Part shown: piece after piece, positions 24,464 to 32,330 of the stretch
Numbering within the stretch: the stretch's first letter is position 1
Layout of the letters: the number at the start of each line of letters is the position of its first letter
Assembly: GCF_033366695.1 (NCBI RefSeq)
Contig: NZ_JAOBTQ010000001.1
Location: 2,604,001-2,668,000 of the forward strand
Direction of reading: 5' to 3'
Length of the DNA: 64,000 bases
Origin: Streptomyces sp. SCL15-4
Lineage (GTDB): Bacteria > Actinomycetota > Actinomycetes > Streptomycetales > Streptomycetaceae
Notes under the pieces: generated by a model
What the model saw: only the letters and a program-made list of their open reading frames with translations
Told to the model about the DNA's origin: nothing
The model's database searches: none
Program-made: the position numbers and the translations under genes

Positions 24464-24492
24464 AGCGTACGCCCGGAATTGAACATGTTCAA
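24464..24492 (-). promoter_or_regulatory. Leaderless promoter with palindromic operator TTGAACATGTTCAA
   Basis: On the minus strand TTGAAC (24492-24487) and TACGCT (24469-24464) are spaced 17 bp, ending 6 nt before the ATG of the membrane-protein gene. The perfect palindrome TTGAACATGTTCAA at 24479-24492 covers the -35 element and the stop codon of the upstream nitroreductase gene. A dimeric repressor of the MarR or TetR type could bind here. Which one is unknown. Confidence 0.55.
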
Positions 24493-25133
24493 AACTGGTC
24501 CCAGTGCAGTACCTGGTCCCGCGGGATGCGGGGAGCCGGCCGGAAGTCGGTGCCGAGGGTATGGGCTACGGGGATGAGCGCCGCCTGCATGACGTCGTCG
24601 TACGGGATCCCGAGCACCCGGGCCGACGCCCGCTCGTCGACGAGGTTGCCGGTGGTCCAGCAGGTGCCCAGGCCCCGCGCGCGGGCGGCGAGCATGAAGC
24701 TCCACACGGCCGGCAGGATGGAGCCCCAGGTGCCGGCCTGGCGCAGGACCGGCGCGTGGTCGGTACGGCCTTCCACGCACGGCACGACGAGCGCCGGGAC
24801 CTCGTGCAGGTGGGCGTACAGGTGCGCGGTGCCGGAGTAGACGCGGTCCATCCGGGCCACGGAGGCCCGTCGCACGTCCCGTTCCGGCAGCGGTTCGCCG
24901 GCGCCGGGCGCGGCCACTCCGGCACGCCACACGTCGGCCAGGGCGGCCCGTCGCGCGGGGTCGGTGACGATGACGAAGTGCCAGCGCTGCCGGTTGCGTC
25001 CGGACGGCGCCTGGACGGCGAGGTCCACGCACTCCTCCAGCAGCCGGCGCGACACCGGGCGGGTGAGGTCGAGGCGGTGGCGGACGGCGCGGGTGGTGGA
25101 CAGCAGCTCGTCGGAAGAGAGGGCGAGAGTCAT
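24489..25133 (-). CDS. Nitroreductase family flavoprotein
   Basis: The 214-residue protein has the nitroreductase pattern: TRAVRHRLDLTRPVSRRLLEE at the N-terminus, PSGRNRQRWHFVIVTD (FMN phosphate contact) near residue 46, and ARARGLGTCWTTGN near 150. Family members are FMN-dependent NAD(P)H reductases of nitro compounds, quinones or enones. The start at 25133 is preferred to 25169. It is divergent from the IclR-type regulator gene with an interrupted palindrome in between, so that regulator probably controls it. Confidence 0.82.
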   Translation of the reverse strand: MTLALSSDELLSTTRAVRHRLDLTRPVSRRLLEECVDLAVQAPSGRNRQRWHFVIVTDPARRAALADVWRAGVAAPGAGEPLPERDVRRASVARMDRVYSGTAHLYAHLHEVPALVVPCVEGRTDHAPVLRQAGTWGSILPAVWSFMLAARARGLGTCWTTGNLVDERASARVLGIPYDDVMQAALIPVAHTLGTDFRPAPRIPRDQVLHWDQF

Positions 25134-25177
25134 GCGTTGACCCTGGCGGGCGGGGCCGGACGGCGGCAACGCCCGGC

Positions 25178-25192
25178 TTTCACTGAGCGAAA
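25178..25192. promoter_or_regulatory. Interrupted palindrome TTTCACTGAGCGAAA
   Basis: TTTC and GAAA flank a core in which CT and AG also pair, giving a 15-bp near-palindrome in the 86-bp gap between the nitroreductase and IclR genes. IclR-family sites are often short palindromes of this kind. Autoregulation and control of the nitroreductase gene are inferred. Confidence 0.45.
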
Positions 25193-25219
25193 ACGCCTGC
25201 CGCGTACCCGGAGGAACGG

Positions 25220-25900
25220 ATGGCCGAGAGCGTCGCGGGGCGGGTCCTCTCCGTGCTGGACGCGTTCGTGGACGCGCCGGTCACGCTGCGGCTGACGGAG
25301 ATCGCCCGCCGTACGGGGCTGCCCGTGCCGACCGCGCTGCGCATGGTGCGGGAACTGGTGGCCTGGGGCGGGCTGGAACGCGCGGCGGACGGTTCCTACC
25401 GCCTCGGCACCCGGATCAGGACCCTCGGTGCCGCCGCCCCGTGCCCGCGCGGCCTGCTGGACACCGCGCTGCCGGCGCTGCGCGTCCTGACCGCGCGCAC
25501 CGGCGGGCACGCCGACGTGGTGATCCCCGCCGGCGGCACGGCCCTGTGCCTGGTCACCGGCGAACGGCTCCCGCCGCACGCCACGGCCGCGGGCAAGGTC
25601 CTGCTGGCCCACGGCCTGCTCCCCGTCCCGGCCCGCGCCGCGCGGCACACTCCGCACACCGTCGTCGCCCCGGGCACGCTCACCGCCCAGCTGGCCCGCG
25701 TCCGCGCGACCGGCCTGGCCGAGGCCCACGAGGAACACCGCCCGGGCCGGCTCTCCTTCGCCGCGCCGGTGTTCCGGGCCGGCACCCCCGTTGCGGCGGT
25801 GGCCCTGACCACTCCGACGGCCACCCGCTCCTCCCGCCTCGCCCCGGCCGTCCGCCTGGCGGCGGCGACGGTGGGCCGCGCGCTGGACGAGCGCCGGTGA
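25220..25900 (+). CDS. IclR-family transcriptional regulator
   Basis: The 226-residue protein has an N-terminal winged helix (RVLSVLDAF, TLRLTEIARRTGLPVPTAL, then the wing YRLGTRI) and a C-terminal effector domain with HATAAGKVLLAHGL, the usual IclR signature. GGAGGAACGG precedes the ATG. The protein is a little short for the family, with a compact effector domain. It probably regulates the divergent nitroreductase gene. The effector is unknown. Confidence 0.85.
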   Translation: MAESVAGRVLSVLDAFVDAPVTLRLTEIARRTGLPVPTALRMVRELVAWGGLERAADGSYRLGTRIRTLGAAAPCPRGLLDTALPALRVLTARTGGHADVVIPAGGTALCLVTGERLPPHATAAGKVLLAHGLLPVPARAARHTPHTVVAPGTLTAQLARVRATGLAEAHEEHRPGRLSFAAPVFRAGTPVAAVALTTPTATRSSRLAPAVRLAAATVGRALDERR

Positions 25901-25925
25901 CTTCGGCGGAGGCGGCCGCGGTGGC

Positions 25926-26423
25926 TCAGTCCCAGGCGTTGAAGAGCACCCCGCCCAGCGTGGTGAGGTGATAAAGGCGGACCCGGCGCCACTCGTCCCG
26001 GGTCAGTGAGGAGGCGTCCACGGCGGACAGCGGTGTGGTGAGCCGCTCGCGGTCGAGCACCGTGAGTCCCGCGTCGGCGAAGGCGTGGGCCCAGGGAGGC
26101 GGTACGAGGAACTCCTCGTCGTACCAGTTCCGGCGTTCCGCGGCGAACGCGATCCACGGGTGGTGGGCGTGGCACAGGACGACGGTCTCGCCGGAGCGGT
26201 CGAGGACCGACGCGAGATGGAAGGTGCGGGGATAGGCCTGCTTCTCCACCTCGCCCACCGTTCCCCCGGCGATCCGGGCGGCCGCGTACAGGGCGGTGCG
26301 GAACGTCCGCGGATCGGTCCGGGGAAGCGGACCGGCGTCCCCGGGGCGGAGGAAACCCGTCGCCCCGCGCGGCAGCCGGAATCCCCCGTCCCCGTCTTTG
26401 TTCATGTCCGTGCCCATGTCCAT
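25926..26423 (-). CDS. Hypothetical protein (165 aa)
   Basis: The start at 26423 (MDMGTDMNKDGDGG) has AGGA 8 nt upstream. Several in-frame ATGs lie nearby. The protein has a central region EKQAYPRTFHLASVLDR, then VVLCHAHHPWIAFAAE, and ends in LYHLTTLGGVLFNAWD. No signal peptide or membrane segment is clear. The family is not recognised. It is convergent with the IclR gene, 25 bp away. Confidence 0.6.
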   Translation of the reverse strand: MDMGTDMNKDGDGGFRLPRGATGFLRPGDAGPLPRTDPRTFRTALYAAARIAGGTVGEVEKQAYPRTFHLASVLDRSGETVVLCHAHHPWIAFAAERRNWYDEEFLVPPPWAHAFADAGLTVLDRERLTTPLSAVDASSLTRDEWRRVRLYHLTTLGGVLFNAWD

Positions 26424-26472
26424 GAGGGTCATCCTGCCCGGCGGTGTCACGGCCCGGCGGCCGGCCGCCGGC

Positions 26473-27666
26473 TCACAGGCCCACGATGCCGTTCCAGCGC
26501 CGGGTGAACTCCGGGCGTTCCCGGGAGGTGATGTCGCGGGCGACGGCCAGGCGCTCGCGCATGACGGAGTCCGGGAAGATCAGGGGGTTGTCGGCGAGGG
26601 CCGCGGTGTCCTTGTCCGCGTCGGCGGCCAGCACCTCCCGGGCGGCCGGGACCGGGCAGACGTAGTTGACCCAGGCGGCGAGCTTCGCGGCGACCTCGGG
26701 CTGGTAGTAGTAGTCGATCAGCCGCTCGGCGTTGGCCTTGTGCCGGGCCCGGTCGGGGATCATCAGCGAGTCCGACCACAGCTCGGCGCCCTCCTCGGGG
26801 ACGACGAAGCGGATGTGCGGGTTGTCCGCCTGGAGCTGGATGACATCGCCGGAGTACGCCTGGCAGGCCAGCACATCGCCGCTGACCAGGTCCTTGGTGT
26901 AGTCGTTGCCGGTGAAGCGGCGGATCTGGCCCCGGTGCACCTCCCGTTCGACCCGGTCGCACATCCGGTGGAAGTCGTCCGTGGTCCAGCGGGTGATGTC
27001 CACGCCGTCGCCCTGCATCAGCAGCGCGAACGCCTCGTCCAGGCCGGACAGCAGGGTCACCCGGCCCTTGAGGTCGGGCGCCCAGAGGTCCTTGACGTGC
27101 CGGATGTCCCGGCCGAGTCTGCGGCGGTCGTAGGCGATGCCGGTGATCCCGGACTGCCACGGCACGGTGAACCGGCGGCCCTTGTCGAAGGCGGGCGAGC
27201 GCAGCAGCGGGTCCAGGTTGCGCGCCACGTTCGGCTGGTGGGCGCGGTCCATCTCCTGGACCCAGCCCAGCCGGACGTACCGTGCGCACATCCAGTCGCT
27301 GATGACGATCAGATCGCGGCCGGTGGACCGGTGGTTCATCAGCGAGGGGCTGATCTTGCCGAAGAACTCGTCGTTGTCGTTGATCTCCTCGACATAGTCG
27401 ACGGAGATCCCGGTGCGCTTCCCGAACCCCTCCAGGGTGGGCCGCCGGCCCGGGTCGTCGTCGTCGGTGTCGATGTACAGCGGCCAGTTGGCCCAGGTCA
27501 GCCTCTTGTCGGACGCGGACTCGTCGGCCGCGGGACGGTCGCCGGGCTTGACGTAGGCGGCGGGCACCCCGCACCCGGCCAGCGCACCGAGCGCGGCGGT
27601 GGTGCCGAGGGCGGCGAGCAGGGAGCGGCGGGACGGTACGGACGTACGGGAGGAAGTCTGGGACAC
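26473..27666 (-). CDS. Second polyamine-binding lipoprotein, PotD type
   Basis: The 397-residue protein has a Tat-like lipoprotein signal (RRSLLAALG at 13-21, lipobox LAGC with Cys32) and the spermidine/putrescine-binding pattern: LTWANWPLYIDT, GISVDYVEEINDNDEFFGKI, NAERLIDYYYQPEVAAKLAA. It is an orphan: no permease or ATPase gene accompanies it, so it may share the PotABC encoded at 12.6-15.5 kb. The GTG at 27666 has no ribosome binding site but is preceded by CATCCT and TTGCCG at 18-bp spacing, so it may be leaderless. A TTG at 27702 is the alternative. Confidence 0.82.
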   Translation of the reverse strand: MSQTSSRTSVPSRRSLLAALGTTAALGALAGCGVPAAYVKPGDRPAADESASDKRLTWANWPLYIDTDDDDPGRRPTLEGFGKRTGISVDYVEEINDNDEFFGKISPSLMNHRSTGRDLIVISDWMCARYVRLGWVQEMDRAHQPNVARNLDPLLRSPAFDKGRRFTVPWQSGITGIAYDRRRLGRDIRHVKDLWAPDLKGRVTLLSGLDEAFALLMQGDGVDITRWTTDDFHRMCDRVEREVHRGQIRRFTGNDYTKDLVSGDVLACQAYSGDVIQLQADNPHIRFVVPEEGAELWSDSLMIPDRARHKANAERLIDYYYQPEVAAKLAAWVNYVCPVPAAREVLAADADKDTAALADNPLIFPDSVMRERLAVARDITSRERPEFTRRWNGIVGL

Positions 27667-27823
27667 CCCGGAAGGATGCCGTTTCGTCGCCCGGAGCGGC
27701 AATCGACGCTGCGTCGAGCGCTCCGGTGCCTGTCCGACACCTTGTCGATCAGCGCGCCCGGTGCCGGTCCGGCAGCCGCGAACCGCGCGTGCGGGAGCCG
27801 GTGTTCGCCGCCAGTGAACGACA

Positions 27824-27870
27824 CGGCACGGCCCCGGACGGGAAGGTGAGGCCCGTCCGGGGCCGTGCCG
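27824..27870 (-). terminator. 19-bp perfect hairpin terminator
   Basis: GGCACGGCCCCGGACGGG (27825-27842) pairs with CCCGTCCGGGGCCGTGCC (27852-27869), extended by one more C-G pair, around a 9-nt loop. It lies 13 bp after the stop of the aldehyde dehydrogenase gene. There is no T-tract, as is common in Streptomyces. Confidence 0.75.
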
Positions 27871-27883
27871 CTGTGCGCGGTGC

Positions 27884-29323
27884 TTACGCGTCCAGGGACG
27901 TCATCACGTGCTTGATGCGCGTGTAGTCCTCGAAGCCGTACGCCGACAGGTCCTTGCCGTAACCGGACTTCTTGAAGCCGCCGTGCGGCATCTCGGCGAC
28001 CAGCGGGATGTGGGTGTTGATCCACACGCAGCCGAAGTCGAGCTTCTTGGACAGGCGCATCGCGCGGGCGTGGTCCTTGGTCCACACCGAGGACGCGAGG
28101 GCGTACTCGACGCCGTTGGCGTACTCGACGGCCTGGTCCTCGTCGGTGAAGGACTGCACGGTGATGACCGGGCCGAAGACCTCGTTCTGGACGATCTCGT
28201 CGTCCTGCTTGAGGCCGGAGACGACGGTCGGGGCGAAGAAGTAGCCCTTGTCGCCGACCCGGTGGCCGCCCGCCTCGACCTTGGCGTGCGCCGGGAGGCG
28301 GTCGATGAAGCCGGCGACCTGCTTCAGCTGGTTGGGGTTGTTCAGCGGGCCGAAGAGGACGTCCTCGTCGTCCGGCTGTCCGGTCCTGGTCTCGGCCGCG
28401 GCCTTGGCCAGCGCGGCCACGAACTCGTCGTGGATCGCCTCGTGGACGAGGACGCGGGTGGCGGCCGTACAGTCCTGGCCGGCGTTGAAGAAGCCCGCCA
28501 TGGAGATGTCCTCGGCGGCCTTGGCGATGTCGGTGTCCTCGAAGACCACGACCGGGGCCTTGCCGCCCAGCTCCAGGTGGACGCGCTTGACGTCCTTGGA
28601 GGCGGACTCGGCGACGGACATGCCGGCGCGCACGGAGCCGGTGATCGACGCCATCGCGGGCACGGGGTGCTCGACCATCATCCGGCCGGTGTCGCGGTCG
28701 CCGCAGATGACGTTGAAGACGCCCTTGGGCAGGATCGAGCCGATGATGTCGGCGATCAGCACCGTGGAGGCGGGGGTGGTGTCCGACGGCTTCAGCACGA
28801 CCGTGTTGCCCGCCGCGATGGCCGGGGCGAACTTCCACACGGCCATCATCATCGGGTAGTTCCACGGCGCGACCTGCGCGCAGACGCCGACCGGCTCACG
28901 GCGGATGATCGAGGTCATCCCCTCCATGTACTCGCCGGCCGAGCGGCCCTCCAGCATCCGGGCCGCGCCCGCGAAGAAGCGGATCTGGTCGACCATCGGC
29001 GGGATCTCCTCGGAGCGGGTCAGCCCGACGGGCTTGCCCGTGTTCTCCACCTCGGCCGCGATCAGGTCCTCGGCGCGCTCCTCGAACGCGTCGGCGATCT
29101 TCAGGAGGGCCTTCTGCCGCTCGGCGGGGGTGGTGTCGCGCCAGGCGGGGAAGGCGCGGGCGGCGGCCTCCATGGCGGCGTCGACGTCGGCCTGCCCGGA
29201 CAGCGGCGCGGTCGCGTACGCCTCGCCCGTCGCGGGGTTGACCACCTCGGTGGTCCGTCCGTCGGCGGCGTCCCGGAACTCACCGTCGATGTAGTTGCGC
29301 AGACGACGCAGCTCGGTGCTCAC
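27884..29323 (-). CDS. Aldehyde dehydrogenase, aminobutyraldehyde type, second copy
   Basis: The 479-residue enzyme has catalytic Cys285 (NAGQDCTAATR), Glu251 (VHLELGGK) and Asn155 (APWNYP). It is a close relative of the enzyme at 16852-18387 and of 4-aminobutyraldehyde dehydrogenases. The GTG at 29323 has GGAGG 6 nt upstream. The frame extending to 29452 is rejected. It is divergent from the Lrp-type regulator and close to a class III aminotransferase, so it probably acts in putrescine or GABA catabolism. Confidence 0.88.
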   Translation of the reverse strand: MSTELRRLRNYIDGEFRDAADGRTTEVVNPATGEAYATAPLSGQADVDAAMEAAARAFPAWRDTTPAERQKALLKIADAFEERAEDLIAAEVENTGKPVGLTRSEEIPPMVDQIRFFAGAARMLEGRSAGEYMEGMTSIIRREPVGVCAQVAPWNYPMMMAVWKFAPAIAAGNTVVLKPSDTTPASTVLIADIIGSILPKGVFNVICGDRDTGRMMVEHPVPAMASITGSVRAGMSVAESASKDVKRVHLELGGKAPVVVFEDTDIAKAAEDISMAGFFNAGQDCTAATRVLVHEAIHDEFVAALAKAAAETRTGQPDDEDVLFGPLNNPNQLKQVAGFIDRLPAHAKVEAGGHRVGDKGYFFAPTVVSGLKQDDEIVQNEVFGPVITVQSFTDEDQAVEYANGVEYALASSVWTKDHARAMRLSKKLDFGCVWINTHIPLVAEMPHGGFKKSGYGKDLSAYGFEDYTRIKHVMTSLDA

Positions 29324-29419
29324 TGCCGGCCTCCTGATCTGGTTCTGACTGTCCACTCGCTGAGACACCCACCCTAATCGCCGTACCCACGTTTTCAACA
29401 CCCCCACCCACACTCGATC

Positions 29420-29460
29420 TGCGAAATCCGCAAGGTCGAGTCTCTGAAACAACGGATTTC
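29420..29460. promoter_or_regulatory. Operator region with GAAATCC/GGATTTC inverted repeat
   Basis: TGCGAAATCCGCA (29420-29432) is itself almost palindromic, and GAAATCC (29423-29429) is the inverse of GGATTTC (29454-29460), with 31 bp between centres, about three helical turns. It lies between the divergent aldehyde dehydrogenase and Lrp genes. Lrp/AsnC proteins bind phased sites of this type. The right arm matches the operator of the first polyamine operon. Confidence 0.5.
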
Positions 29461-29472
29461 ATCGCTCGGGCC

Positions 29473-29502
29473 TTGCGAAACTGTCGAGACCTGGTGCACA
29501 GT
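29473..29502 (+). promoter_or_regulatory. Promoter of the Lrp-type regulator gene, leaderless
   Basis: TTGCGA at 29473-29478 and CACAGT at 29497-29502 are spaced 18 bp, and the GTG start follows 6 nt later. There is no ribosome binding site at proper distance. This layout is typical of leaderless Streptomyces transcripts. Confidence 0.5.
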
Positions 29503-29508
29503 GAGGTT

Positions 29509-30015
29509 GTGGCCAGTCGAAGCGCAGACCAGAGGGACTCGTCCCGCGAGTCCAGGAACGGCAACAGTCCCCAGCTGGACGCCGTCTCCCTCGCCATCAT
29601 TCAGCAGCTCCAGGAGGACGGCCGCCGGCCGTACGCCGCGATCGGCAAGGCCGTCGGCCTGTCCGAGGCGGCCGTGCGCCAGCGCGTGCAGAAGCTGCTG
29701 GACCAGGGCGTGATGCAGATCGTCGCCGTGACGGACCCGCTGACCGTGGGTTTCCGCCGGCAGGCGATGGTCGGGATCAACGTCGAGGGCGATGTCGAGT
29801 CGATCGCGGACGCGCTGACCGGCATGTCGGAAGTCGAGTACGTGGTGATGACCGCGGGCTCGTTCGACATCCTCGCCGAGATCGTCTGCGAGGACGACGA
29901 CCACCTGCTGGACGTCATCAACAAACGCATCCGGGCCCTGCCCGGCGTGCGCTCCACCGAGAGCTTCGTCTATCTGAAGCTCAAGAAGCAGACCTACATG
30001 TGGGGAACCCGATAA
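29509..30015 (+). CDS. Lrp/AsnC-family regulator
   Basis: The 168-residue protein has the AsnC winged helix at about residues 25-70 (LDAVSLAIIQQLQEDGRRPY, then VGLSEAAVRQRVQKLLDQG) and the C-terminal RAM ligand-binding domain (VEYVVMTAGSFDILAEIVCE). It is divergent from the aldehyde dehydrogenase gene and directly upstream of the aminotransferase gene, so it probably controls both in response to an amine or amino acid. The GTG at 29509 is preferred because of the promoter 6 nt upstream. An in-frame start at 29473 would overlap that promoter. Confidence 0.85.
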   Translation: MASRSADQRDSSRESRNGNSPQLDAVSLAIIQQLQEDGRRPYAAIGKAVGLSEAAVRQRVQKLLDQGVMQIVAVTDPLTVGFRRQAMVGINVEGDVESIADALTGMSEVEYVVMTAGSFDILAEIVCEDDDHLLDVINKRIRALPGVRSTESFVYLKLKKQTYMWGTR

Positions 30016-30039
30016 CCGTGAGGACCCGATAACCGTGAG
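30006..30039. repeat. 17-bp tandem duplication at the regulator/aminotransferase junction
   Basis: AACCCGATAACCGTGAG (30006-30022) is followed directly by GACCCGATAACCGTGAG (30023-30039), differing only in the first base. Each copy contains the regulator's TAA and a GTG. The duplication leaves a four-codon minicistron (GTG AGG ACC CGA TAA) between the regulator stop and the real GTG of the aminotransferase, and creates GAGGA at the junction, 10 nt before that GTG. Confidence 0.85.
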
Positions 30040-31399
30040 CACCAAGGACCTCAGCCGCACCGCGTACGACCACCTGTGGATGCACTTCACCCGCATGTCC
30101 TCGTACGAGAACTCCCCCGTCCCGACCATCGTCCGGGGTGAGGGCACCTACATCTACGACGACAAGGGCAAGCGCTACCTCGACGGTCTCGCGGGTCTGT
30201 TCGTGGTCCAGGCCGGTCACGGCCGTACGGAACTCGCCGAGACCGCCGCCAAGCAGGCGCAGGAGCTGGCCTTCTTCCCGGTGTGGTCCTACGCCCACCC
30301 GAAGGCCGTCGAGCTGGCCGAGCGCCTCGCCAACGAAGCCCCCGGCGACCTGAACAAGGTCTTCTTCACCACCGGCGGCGGCGAGGCCGTCGAGACCGCC
30401 TGGAAGCTCGCCAAGCAGTACTTCAAGCTGACCGGCAAGCCCACCAAGTACAAGGTCATCTCCCGCGCGGTCGCCTACCACGGCACCCCGCAGGGCGCCC
30501 TGTCCATCACCGGCCTGCCGGGCCTGAAGGCCCCCTTCGAGCCGCTGGTGCCGGGCGCGCACAAGGTGCCGAACACCAACATCTACCGCGCGTCGCTCTT
30601 CGGTGACGACCCGGTCGCCTTCGGCCGCTGGGCCGCCGACCAGATCGAGCAGCAGATCCTCTTCGAGGGCCCCGACACCGTCGCCGCGGTCTTCCTGGAG
30701 CCGGTGCAGAACGCCGGCGGCTGCTTCCCGCCGCCGCCCGGCTACTTCCAGCGCGTGCGCGAGATCTGCGACAAGTACGACGTCCTGCTGGTGTCGGACG
30801 AGGTCATCTGCGCCTTCGGCCGCCTCGGCACGACGTTCGCCTGCGACAAGTTCGGCTACGTCCCGGACATGATCACCTGCGCCAAGGGCATGACCTCGGG
30901 CTACTCCCCGATCGGCGCCTGCATCATCTCCGACAGGCTCGCCGAGCCGTTCTACAAGGGCGACAACACCTTCCTGCACGGCTACACCTTCGGCGGCCAC
31001 CCGGTCTCCGCCGCGGTGGGCCTGGCCAACCTCGACCTGTTCGAGCGGGAGGGCCTCAACCAGCACGTGCTGGACAACGAGGGCGCCTTCCTGCAGACCC
31101 TGCAGAAGCTGCACGACCTGCCGATCGTCGGCGACGTCCGCGGCAACGGCTTCTTCTACGGCATCGAGCTGGTGAAGGACAAGCACACCAAGGAGTCCTT
31201 CAACGAGGAGGAGACCGAGCGCGTCCTCTACGGCTTCCTCTCCAAGGCACTCTTCGACAACGGCCTGTACTGCCGTGCCGACGACCGCGGCGACCCGGTC
31301 GTCCAGCTCGCCCCGCCGCTGATCTCCACCCAGGAGACCTTCGACGAGATCGAGCAGATCCTGCGGGCCACCCTCACGGAGGCGTGGACCAAGCTCTGA
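30035..31399 (+). CDS. Class III aminotransferase (putrescine/GABA type)
   Basis: The 454-residue PLP enzyme has Asp255 (VSDEV) and the Schiff-base lysine Lys284 (TCAKGMTSGYSP), with TTGGGEAVETAWK near residue 112 binding the cofactor phosphate. It resembles putrescine:pyruvate or omega-amino acid:pyruvate and GABA aminotransferases. With the aldehyde dehydrogenase it would convert a diamine to the corresponding amino acid. The GTG start lies 19 bp after the regulator stop, inside a 17-bp duplication. A strong hairpin ends the transcript. Confidence 0.87.
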   Translation: MSTKDLSRTAYDHLWMHFTRMSSYENSPVPTIVRGEGTYIYDDKGKRYLDGLAGLFVVQAGHGRTELAETAAKQAQELAFFPVWSYAHPKAVELAERLANEAPGDLNKVFFTTGGGEAVETAWKLAKQYFKLTGKPTKYKVISRAVAYHGTPQGALSITGLPGLKAPFEPLVPGAHKVPNTNIYRASLFGDDPVAFGRWAADQIEQQILFEGPDTVAAVFLEPVQNAGGCFPPPPGYFQRVREICDKYDVLLVSDEVICAFGRLGTTFACDKFGYVPDMITCAKGMTSGYSPIGACIISDRLAEPFYKGDNTFLHGYTFGGHPVSAAVGLANLDLFEREGLNQHVLDNEGAFLQTLQKLHDLPIVGDVRGNGFFYGIELVKDKHTKESFNEEETERVLYGFLSKALFDNGLYCRADDRGDPVVQLAPPLISTQETFDEIEQILRATLTEAWTKL

Positions 31400-31413
31400 T
31401 CATCCGACCGGAT

Positions 31414-31477
31414 GACAGCACACGGCCCCGGCGCCGTCCGTTCGAGTGAGAACGGCGGCCCGGGGCCGTGTGCTGTC
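31414..31477 (+). terminator. Hairpin terminator after the aminotransferase gene
   Basis: GACAGCACACGGCCCCGG (31414-31431) pairs with CCGGGGCCGTGTGCTGTC (31460-31477), a perfect 18-bp stem, and GCCGT/ACGGC extend pairing in the loop. It starts 15 bp beyond the stop. Confidence 0.75.
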
Positions 31478-31589
31478 CGGGCTCCCGTCCGGGACCTGCC
31501 TAGCGTGCCAGTGACCGATCGGCCCAGCCTTCGTTCCGCCGTACGGGGGAACGGGCACGGGGAAACGGATCAGAACCGAGGTGTACGCC

Positions 31590-32330
31590 ATGGAGGCCCG
31601 ACCGGACAACGACGTGCTCTGGGCACGCTCCCTGCACTTCACGCACCGCGACGGCTCGCCCGGGCTGGCCGGGGTCTCGCTCGGCGTGCGGCAGGGCGAG
31701 ATCCTCGCCGTCGGCGGACCGCGCGGCAGCGGCAAGACGACCCTGCTGCGCTGTCTGTCCGGCCTGGTGCCGGTGTGCACCGGCGAGGTCTGGTTCAACA
31801 GCTCCCCCGTGCACACCCTCGGCCCGATCGCCCGCGAGCGGCTGCGCCGGGAACGCTTCGGCTGGATCGACCCCGAGCCGGTCCTCGTCCCGGAGCTGAA
31901 CGTCTGGGAGAACGCCGCGCTCCCGCTGATGCTGCGCGGCACCGCCCGCCGCCGGGCCAAGGTGTGCGCGCTGGAGTGGCTGGAGCGCCTCGACGTCGGC
32001 GACCGGGCCCGCTGCCGCCCGCGCGCGCTGCGGCACGCCGAGCGCCAGCGCGTCGCCATCGCCCGCGCGCTCGCCGCCGGGCCGCAGGTGCTGTTCGCCG
32101 ACGAGCCGACGGCACCGCTGCACCGCGCCGACCGCGCCCATGTGCTGCGCACCCTGACCACGGCGGCCCGCTCGCACGAGATCACGGTCGTCCTCGCCAC
32201 GCACGACCCCGACACCGCCGCCCTCGCCGACCGCACGGTGGCCCTGCTGGACGGGCGCCGGGTGCACACCGTGCACCTGCCGGACACGCCCGACGCGGAA
32301 GGCCGGGCCGCGTGCTCGCTCTCCGTCTGA
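31590..32330 (+). CDS. ABC transporter ATP-binding protein with degenerate signature
   Basis: The 246-residue ATPase has Walker A GGPRGSGKTT (about residues 45-54), a Q-loop replaced by WIDPEP, and Walker B QVLFADEPT near 167. The signature LSGGQ is replaced by LRHAE (ALRHAERQRVAIARAL). The architecture is that of a LolD/MacB-type ATPase partner of a FtsX-like permease, here encoded downstream with a 19-bp overlap. GAGG lies 8 nt before the ATG. The substrate is unknown, and the altered motifs suggest weak or regulatory ATPase activity. Confidence 0.78.
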   Translation: MEARPDNDVLWARSLHFTHRDGSPGLAGVSLGVRQGEILAVGGPRGSGKTTLLRCLSGLVPVCTGEVWFNSSPVHTLGPIARERLRRERFGWIDPEPVLVPELNVWENAALPLMLRGTARRRAKVCALEWLERLDVGDRARCRPRALRHAERQRVAIARALAAGPQVLFADEPTAPLHRADRAHVLRTLTTAARSHEITVVLATHDPDTAALADRTVALLDGRRVHTVHLPDTPDAEGRAACSLSV

